Origin: Segatella hominis | GTDB lineage: Bacteria > Bacteroidota > Bacteroidia > Bacteroidales > Bacteroidaceae | DNA: 64,000 nucleotides | Assembly (NCBI RefSeq): GCF_019249725.2 | Contig: NZ_CP137559.1 | Coordinates: forward strand, 601,501-665,500 | Reading direction: 5' to 3' | Part shown: piece by piece, positions 58,778-64,000 of the stretch | Position numbering within the stretch: the first letter of the stretch is position 1 | Layout: the number at the start of each line of letters is the position of its first letter | Notes under the pieces: generated by a model | Seen by the model: the letters and a program-made list of their open reading frames with translations, nothing else | The model's database searches: none | Told to the model about the DNA's origin: nothing | Translations under genes and position numbers: made by a program

Positions 58778-60508
58778 ATGAGAACATTAAAATCAATCTT
58801 GTTAGCTGGCGCAATGCTGCTGACTATACCTGCGTTCTTCAGTTCTTGTCAGGAAGACGCTCCCCAGATCGACTATACAATGAGTGTTACTGTGGTCAAC
58901 GACTTCAGCAAGGTGGTGGATGCCATCAACAATGGTACGCTTAAGAACGAGCAGGCCATTGCCCAGCTTACGGCTGCCATCGACAAGATGAATGCCGACC
59001 AGCAAACCAAGTTGCAAGCCATCAAGGATGTGCTCAACTCTGTCAATGCTACTATCGACGCCAAGCTCGCTGTCATCGAGGCTGCCATGACGGCTCAGAC
59101 CCTCTCATTGGAAGGCAAGCTGGCTCTTATCGAGGACGCCATGAAGGCTCAGACCCTCACGTTCGAAAAGAAATGCGACGCTCTCGTGGCTGCTATCAAG
59201 GCGCTGCCGGACTATACCGCTAAGCTCCAGGCTATTGAGAAGGCTATCAGCGCGCTGCCTGATTACACAGCGAAGCTTGAGGCTATAGAGAAGGCGCTCA
59301 CATCGCAGACTCTTGAACTCGCAGAAAAGCTCGGATTCATCCAGGGTGCTTTGGAAGACCAGACCATCGCCATGAAGGAGAAGATGGATATTCTCAAGGG
59401 TGTGATTAATGACCAGACAAAGGCTTTAGACCTCAGACTCGGTGCTCTTGAAACAGCCATGAAGAATCAGACATTGGAACTCAAGGACAAGCTCGCCTTG
59501 CTCAATTCTACATTGGAGACTCAGACTTTGACATTGGCAAACAAGCTCGAAGCTATCAGTAGTGCAGTTGAGGCTATGCCTGACTACACCTCAAAGCTCG
59601 CTGCCATCGAGACTGCCATCAAGGCACTGCCTAATTATGAGGCACAGCTCAAGGCTCTCAACACTCTCATTACGGACCAGAATAGCAAGCTTGATGATCA
59701 GATTGCTGCACTTGAGGGCATCATGAACGCTATTCCAGACTACAGCAACAAGCTCGACGCCATTGAGAATGCTATCAAGGCTATGCCTGACTACGACGCT
59801 GCCATCAACGGCATCAAGGACGAAATTGCCAACCTCGTAAAGGAGGTGAAGGCCGGAAACAAGAGCAATGCTGACGCTTTGGCTGAAATCGCTAAGAAAC
59901 TGGAGGAACTGAAGGCTGCCGGAGGCTCTACAACAGTGGTAAAGGATTGTGTAGACCTCGGCTTGCCAAGCGGACTGATGTGGAGAAAATACAACGTAGG
60001 TGCAAATAGCGAGTATGAAAAGGGCAACTACTATGCATGGGGTGAGACTGTAACAAAGCAGAAATATGATATAACTACATACAAATGGGTTGAAATTATA
60101 GGAGAAAAAACAGACTACACTAAGTACAACGAGACAGATAAGCTGACATTGCTCCAACCTGAAGATGATGCTGCTACTGCTAATCTCGGCAACAATTACC
60201 GCACACCTACCGTGAAAGAATGGGAAGAACTGTTGGCTGAATGTACTTGGGAGGTCGCAACGACAACAAATAAAAATAACAAGACAGTTATTGATTACTG
60301 GAAAGTGGTTGGACCGAATGGCAATTTCATCATCTTACCATCTGCAGGTTATTATTATGTCGATAAATGGAAAAATTCCGGTTGCTATCAATCAGCTTCA
60401 GAAGAGGCTATTAATTGGGAAATCGATGAAACGAATGTAATGCCTAGTATGTATAAAGTAATACGTGAAAATGGTTACCCAGTACGCCCAGTATTTGAAA
60501 AAAAATAA
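58778..60508 (+). CDS. Coiled-coil repeat lipoprotein with C-terminal FISUMP-like domain
   Basis: A 576-residue lipoprotein; the signal ends AFFSSC, followed by QEDAPQ. Residues 45-390 are made of repeated helices of about 17 residues such as ALPDYTAKLQAIEKAI, AMPDYTSKLAAIETAI and AMPDYDAAINGIKDEI, interspersed with QTLELKDKL words, a long coiled coil. The C-terminal part (about 390-576) has VDLGLPSGLMWRKYNVGA and YYAWGETVTKQ, the Fibrobacter-type paralogous (FISUMP, C-type-lectin-like) fold. It lies 21 nt after the barrel gene. Likely a surface stalk with a binding head. Confidence 0.8.
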   Translation: MRTLKSILLAGAMLLTIPAFFSSCQEDAPQIDYTMSVTVVNDFSKVVDAINNGTLKNEQAIAQLTAAIDKMNADQQTKLQAIKDVLNSVNATIDAKLAVIEAAMTAQTLSLEGKLALIEDAMKAQTLTFEKKCDALVAAIKALPDYTAKLQAIEKAISALPDYTAKLEAIEKALTSQTLELAEKLGFIQGALEDQTIAMKEKMDILKGVINDQTKALDLRLGALETAMKNQTLELKDKLALLNSTLETQTLTLANKLEAISSAVEAMPDYTSKLAAIETAIKALPNYEAQLKALNTLITDQNSKLDDQIAALEGIMNAIPDYSNKLDAIENAIKAMPDYDAAINGIKDEIANLVKEVKAGNKSNADALAEIAKKLEELKAAGGSTTVVKDCVDLGLPSGLMWRKYNVGANSEYEKGNYYAWGETVTKQKYDITTYKWVEIIGEKTDYTKYNETDKLTLLQPEDDAATANLGNNYRTPTVKEWEELLAECTWEVATTTNKNNKTVIDYWKVVGPNGNFIILPSAGYYYVDKWKNSGCYQSASEEAINWEIDETNVMPSMYKVIRENGYPVRPVFEKK

Positions 60509-60520
60509 AGATTTAAAATT

Positions 60521-60544
60521 CCCGTCAGCCTCAGTGCTGGCGGG
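60521..60544 (+). terminator. Hairpin after the coiled-coil lipoprotein gene
   Basis: CCCG-T-CAGC, 6-nt loop, GCTG-G-CGGG, followed by GATAAAAAG; a second stem GCCCT/AGGGC follows (about 60553-60572). No T run, so it is weak. Confidence 0.5.
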
Positions 60545-60578
60545 GATAAAAAGCCCTCAATAAGAAAAGGGCAGCGTA

Positions 60579-60660
60579 ACAAACCGCTCATTCCGCTATC
60601 TTATAGCAGATGGGCAAGAATAGGGCTCAGTGTATTTCATCATCTTGCCATCTGCAGGTT
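60579..60660 (+). repeat. Mosaic of duplicated pieces from the two upstream genes
   Basis: 60579-60632 repeats 57429-57482 (5' end of the barrel gene) with about five changes, and is joined to 60635-60660, which repeats 60325-60350 of the lipoprotein gene (25/26). Beyond it a reading frame FIILPSAGWYDGAAFIARKQ continues and stops near 60701. No gene. The rest to 60805 is unassigned. Confidence 0.8.
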
Positions 60661-60805
60661 GGTATGATGGAGCAGCATTCATTGCAAGAAAACAATCGGT
60701 GTAAGTTCGGGGCGATGTACCTCCGTATCACTTCCGGCTATGCAGCGACATAAACATTCAAGTAACAAATGGCATCGGGGGCTGCCAACAAAAACCAGAA
60801 GTATT

Positions 60806-62191
60806 ATGAAAACTATTTACTCAACTCTCTTCGTGAAAGGACAACATTCCTTTTCTCTACAATCATTGATGCGAACCTTGTTGCTTTGCTTTGTCATCGC
60901 TGTGACAACTAATGGACAGGCTCATGAAGTTGACAACATCGACTATGAACTCCGCACCGACGGAACGGCATGGGTGGATGATGGCGAGAAGGCTCAGGGC
61001 GACGTTACGATTCCGTCGAAAATAGAAGTTGACGGCAAGGAATACACGGTGGTTGGGATTAATAGAAAAGCCTTCTATTCCAACAAGAGCATTACCTCTG
61101 TCACATTGCCCGACAATCTGAAGTACATTAACGACGGAGCTTTTACATACTGCCGGAATCTTGAAAACATCAACAATATCCCCAAACATATCGAGAATCT
61201 TGGTGAAGAGGGGGCGGTATTCTCCGGAACAAAGTTCCTTACCAACGGCATCAAGAATGAATTTTTTGTTTTCTCCGACTGGCTTATAAAATACACACCC
61301 CAAGGCGAAACAGTCAAGGTGACAGTTCCCGAAGGCATATTCGGAATATCTGCAGACGCACTGACAGATGCCGATAACACGGTAGTCTTGCCAAAGTCGT
61401 TGCGAGCAGCGTCGGTATTGGCATTCAACTCCAACCTGAAGCACATTGACACTGGCGACAATCCCGTGTACGCCTACAAGGACGGCATACTCTTTTGCGA
61501 AGGTACGGTGACCTTCTACAAGAACGGACGTGACGCAAATGACGAAGTATCGGTAGATGGCATGTGGGCGGATGTCATTTTAAGCAATGCCGTGAAGAAT
61601 GGTGTCCTTCTGATTCCTGGCAAAGTGGAAACGGCAGGCAACGTCGTTAAAACAGTTGGGGGTGTGAGAAAAGGTAAACTGCCTAGATTGACCTGCGAGA
61701 AACTCATCGTGGACGAAGGTGTGAAATATATCACCGACCATGCTTTCAGATACTATAAACCATTGCAATATGTTGACCTCCCTTCTACGCTTATAAACAT
61801 CGGAGACTGGGCGTTTGTTGACGCAAAAATCGAGTCGTTGGTATGCCGCATGCCACAACCCATGAATGTGCCTTATTACTTCACTTATTATATAAAGAAG
61901 TTCAATTCTAAGGTGTACGTTCCAAAAGCATTGCTCGACACCTACAAGACGACGAAGACCTATTGGAATTTAATTCCTGCCGAAAACTTCTACCAGATAG
62001 AGGGGAACGTGCCAGAATCTGGCATATTGGCATCGGTGAAGCCAATAGAGAGTGTCGGCAAAGCTACCGTGAAAGCCATCTATACGCTAAACGGCACAAA
62101 AGTGAACTCTCTGCAACACGGAATAAACATCGTGAAAATGAGCGACGGCACCGTGCGCAAGGTGATGACCAAAGGTTATAAAAATCGTTGA
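60806..62191 (+). CDS. BspA-type leucine-rich-repeat secreted protein
   Basis: A 461-residue protein starting MKTIYSTLFVKGQHSFSLQS, chosen because the upstream frame from 60740 passes through duplicated non-coding DNA. A signal region lies at about 23-40 (TLLLCFVIAVTTNGQ). LRR_5/BspA repeats follow: KEYTVVGINRKAFYSNKSIT, SVTLPDNLKYINDGAFTYC, YVDLPSTLINIGDWAFVDA. The C-terminal 40 residues (VKAIYTLNGTKVNSLQHGIN then KMSDGTVRKVM) resemble the sorting domains of type IX secretion; that is inference. BspA-like proteins bind host matrix or other bacteria. Confidence 0.85.
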   Translation: MKTIYSTLFVKGQHSFSLQSLMRTLLLCFVIAVTTNGQAHEVDNIDYELRTDGTAWVDDGEKAQGDVTIPSKIEVDGKEYTVVGINRKAFYSNKSITSVTLPDNLKYINDGAFTYCRNLENINNIPKHIENLGEEGAVFSGTKFLTNGIKNEFFVFSDWLIKYTPQGETVKVTVPEGIFGISADALTDADNTVVLPKSLRAASVLAFNSNLKHIDTGDNPVYAYKDGILFCEGTVTFYKNGRDANDEVSVDGMWADVILSNAVKNGVLLIPGKVETAGNVVKTVGGVRKGKLPRLTCEKLIVDEGVKYITDHAFRYYKPLQYVDLPSTLINIGDWAFVDAKIESLVCRMPQPMNVPYYFTYYIKKFNSKVYVPKALLDTYKTTKTYWNLIPAENFYQIEGNVPESGILASVKPIESVGKATVKAIYTLNGTKVNSLQHGINIVKMSDGTVRKVMTKGYKNR

Positions 62192-62244
62192 TTATAAAAC
62201 CCGAACATAAAAGGTTTGGCACGCGGATTTCGCAGATACAACAA

Positions 62245-62497
62245 GGGTCTATATGCCACAATCAATAGGTGGCATATAGACCCTATAAGGAGGTTACTGT
62301 TCACTGAGCGCATGGTAATACTGTAGTTAATCATACTTTGTGTGTGTTTATATGGTTGATATTTCAATTCCCCAGAAGCCTCATTTCTTGCCCTTATTTT
62401 GGTCGTCATTGATGTCCGGCGCCTGACATCGAATAAGACCAGGATGTGTCGTCTATGAAGACCGACTTTCGGTACAAGAGAAGCTTTCTTTCGATTG
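62245..62497 (-). ncRNA. Candidate small non-coding RNA
   Basis: Minus strand, about 250 nt from the promoter at 62504-62535 to a 15-bp hairpin (GGGTCTATATGCCAC at 62245-62259, partner 62269-62283) followed by TTGTTGTAT on that strand. Inside are further stems: ACCGA-AAG-TCGGT and GATGTC/GACATC nested in CTTATT/AATAAG. No convincing gene lies in this span in any frame on either strand. Ends are estimates. It is convergent with the LRR gene. Confidence 0.5.
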
Positions 62498-62503
62498 CTG
62501 GTG

Positions 62504-62535
62504 CAAAGGTACAACAATTTGGAGTTGAAAACAAA
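62504..62535 (-). promoter_or_regulatory. Strong promoter of the candidate ncRNA
   Basis: On the minus strand: TTTG (plus 62532-62535), 20-nt spacer, TACCTTTG (plus 62504-62511) followed by C. Exact Bacteroidetes consensus. Confidence 0.75.
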
Positions 62536-62674
62536 TTTTTCCGCTATAGATTTTTTAGGGGTGTCTGTAAGTTCCTAACTGATAGTGCTTTACAATGATA
62601 TTTCGGAAATCAATTGCTGCATTTTGACTGATTTTGAAGAAAATGAAGGCTTGTGACTCAGAATTTTAGAAAAG

Positions 62675-62832
62675 CGGTCATTTCCGGTCATGGTCATTTT
62701 CGGTCAAAATCATTTTCGGGGGCGCTCGGTCATTCTATATTATAATATAAATATATTTATATTATAATATAGCCCATTTTGACCGATTTCATTTTCATTT
62801 TGACCGAAAATGACCATGACCGATTTTGACCG
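62675..62832. repeat. Giant palindrome with AT-only core
   Basis: Centre at 62753/62754. Core: perfect 38-bp palindrome 62735-62772, beginning CTATATTATAATATAAATA. Outer arms: 25-bp perfect inverted repeat 62686-62710 / 62797-62821, built of GGTCA words (GGTCATGGTCATTTTCGG). Both share exactly the same centre, and weaker pairing extends to about 62675 and 62832. No gene within. Confidence 0.9.
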
Positions 62833-63176
62833 GATTTTGTTTTCTTCATAGCAAGTGTCTTAGTGTATAAGATGTAATTAGAAGTGCTTGACTATCAGTG
62901 TGTTATGTGATTATTTGAACCCTCTTTTTCTCTCCTAAAAAATCTTATTCTTATATGCTCCTGTCTCTCAAATTCAAAGAAAATCCATGTTCAATATCCA
63001 TTTCTTGCCTATCATTTTGTTGCGTTTCTTTACTAAAACTGTATTTTGGGGTACTTGTTTTTGCATTTATGCTTCATTTTTTCGCCATTTTCGAGGTCTT
63101 AAATCGCAAAAATAGCCTCAAAAATAACTTTTACGTTAAAAAAATAATAAAATTCGATATTATATAAAAGATTTAT

Positions 63177-63425
63177 TATCTTTGCCAAAAGATATGAAAT
63201 ACGGAACATTTTAGATGCTGATAAACATATAGAGTGAATTAGAATTACCCCCAAGTGGCGGAGTTAAGTACTTAATTATGAGTGATTTATAAATCCTAAC
63301 TCATGGGGGTTGAATCAACCATGGGCAGTAATACGTAAATTAGAGAGGGAACAATTATTGTGTATTTATACTATGATAAGAAATCCCTATTTATGGAGCG
63401 TTTTTCGGCTTATTCTTTCACTTAA
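63177..63425 (+). other. Unassigned transcribed-looking region before higBA
   Basis: A TATCTTTG word at 63177-63184 would start a transcript 9 nt before a 6-codon frame MKYGTF. Then stops occur in all frames; small stems ACCCCCA (about 63246) / TGGGGGT (about 63303) and GGTTG-AAT-CAACC (about 63307-63319) are seen. No known RNA is recognised. 62833-63176 is AT-rich with no gene that I can support. Confidence 0.3.
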
Positions 63426-63713
63426 GAGCTCAAAACTGCGGATTTTTTCACAAAAACCCCTTATTTTGAACTCAAATATATAGGTTTTCAGGAGCGAATT
63501 CGAGTGATAGACCTTATGATATCGGAAGATAACGTTCAAGGCCTATGGAAATATAATTCTCTCAATTATGAACGGTTAGAAGGAAACAAAGAAGGATTGT
63601 CCTCGGTAAGAGTGAATGATCAGTATCGAATAGAATTTGAAGAAGAATTTGAGGATGGTCAGACTATTGCAACCATATGTAATATAACAGAATTGTCAAA
63701 CCATTATAAATGA
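63426..63713 (+). pseudogene. higB: HigB-like toxin gene lacking its N-terminus
   Basis: The open frame (no ATG until 63516; a GTG at 63504) ends YNSLNYERLEGNKEGLSSVR, VNDQYRIEFEEEFEDGQT and ATICNITELSNHYK, the conserved C-terminal two thirds of HigB/RelE-type mRNA interferases. Full-length relatives have about 100-110 residues; from the GTG only 69 remain. Upstream codons (TPYFELKYIGFQERIRVIDL) look degenerate. It lies 7 nt before higA. The toxin is probably inactive, although start at GTG cannot be excluded. A duplicate fragment is at 39422-39576. Confidence 0.6.
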
Positions 63714-63720
63714 TACAGTT

Positions 63721-64000
63721 ATGAGCAACGATAAAAAAACAATAAAGGGAATGCAAGCAAACGAGATGACTCCGGCTTTTCCTACGCATCCTGGAGATGT
63801 TTTGAAGGATGAAATAGAATATCGTGGAATTTCTCAGCGACAGTTGGCGGAGGAAATGGGGATTGCCTATTCTGCTCTGAACGAAATTCTGAATACACGT
63901 CGCCCTGTGACGGAAAAAACAGCTCTGCTCTTTGAGGCTGCACTTGGAGTGAATGCTGAGCCTTTGTTGAAAATGCAGATGAGATATAATCTGCAATCAA
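63721..64000 (+). CDS. higA: HigA-like antitoxin (partial, runs off the window)
   Basis: The first 93 codons are seen: MSNDKKTIKGMQANEMTPAF, then THPGDVLKDEIEYRGISQRQ and LAEEMGIAYSALNEILNTRR, an XRE-type helix-turn-helix with the HigA start pattern HPG--LK-E. The domain is intact. It follows the truncated toxin by 7 nt. The end lies beyond 64000. Confidence 0.88.
   Translation, partial: MSNDKKTIKGMQANEMTPAFPTHPGDVLKDEIEYRGISQRQLAEEMGIAYSALNEILNTRRPVTEKTALLFEAALGVNAEPLLKMQMRYNLQS

Noticed and set aside
58778..60805. Diversity-generating retroelement (variable lectin-like domain plus nearby copy)
   Set aside because: No reverse transcriptase gene, and the copied piece is a mosaic with only 26 nt of the head domain, without the adenine-biased changes expected of a template repeat.
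62176..62517. 113-codon minus-strand ORF across the candidate ncRNA
   Set aside because: Its ATG lies upstream of the expected transcript start, and the translation has no signal, domain or sensible composition.

Overview
The window reads as chromosome of a member of the Bacteroidales, most likely a gut Prevotella/Segatella close to S. copri. Evidence: AT-rich intergenic DNA; repeated promoters of the Bacteroidetes type (TTTG, about 20 nt, TAnnTTTG); near absence of Shine-Dalgarno sequences; an RprXY-like two-component pair; an EF-G2-like factor; hybrid (HTCS) sensors; lipoproteins with a Cys-Ser-Asp start; and HU, rng and a 29-residue basic protein side by side. The species is an inference.

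Left part (1-36.9 kb), mostly core genome. A beta-mannan operon (CE7 esterase, GH26 mannanase, GH130 phosphorylase, GPH symporter, cellobiose 2-epimerase) lies at 98-6674. Extracellular mannanase releases mannobiose, which is imported, epimerised to mannosylglucose and cleaved by phosphorolysis. Next come hemW (minus), an EF-G paralogue lacking the catalytic G3 histidine, rprXY, rpsF-rpsR-rplI, fabD and a GH13 amylase fused in frame to an AlaX-type tRNA-editing domain. A hipBA toxin-antitoxin pair and a decayed ATPase gene follow. Then ybjQ, rng, a tiny basic protein and HU (all minus), TPM protein and lemA, pyruvate kinase, a Wza-like export lipoprotein, glmS, a purF-like gene, carA and carB.

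Middle (36.9-46.3 kb), accessory. A small DUF1016/DUF2442 module sits between two copies of a 65-nt terminator sequence. It is followed by a 33-bp tandem repeat array that ends in a promoter, a HU-like DNA-binding gene, palindrome clusters, and a graveyard of gene pieces (higB, TonB receptor, RND pump, IS1380-type transposase). Two elements stand out: a near-perfect sigma-54 promoter before a small secreted Thr/Glu/Ala-rich protein, and a 131-bp MITE-like palindrome. A four-gene locus follows: a 7-TM AraC-type regulator, a small membrane protein and two lipoproteins of unknown function.

Right part (46.4-64 kb). Minus-strand housekeeping genes (Hsp20, dicarboxylate symporter, HD protein, TSUP permease, Bcp peroxiredoxin) come first. 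A complete IS3-type element has inserted inside a second copy of the 33-bp array, with a 3-bp target duplication; the array feeds a DUF4143 ATPase. An HTCS regulator is divergent from an envelope cluster (small protein, beta-barrel/OmpA protein, coiled-coil lipoprotein with a FISUMP-like domain, BspA-type leucine-rich repeat protein). The end holds a candidate ncRNA, a palindrome of about 150 bp with a 38-bp AT-only core, and a HigBA pair whose toxin has lost its N-terminus; higA runs off the window.

Best candidates for something undescribed: the shared 33-bp-repeat/promoter cassette, the GH13-AlaX fusion, the minus-strand ncRNA, the giant palindrome, the sigma-54-driven small secreted protein, and the 7TM-AraC lipoprotein locus.
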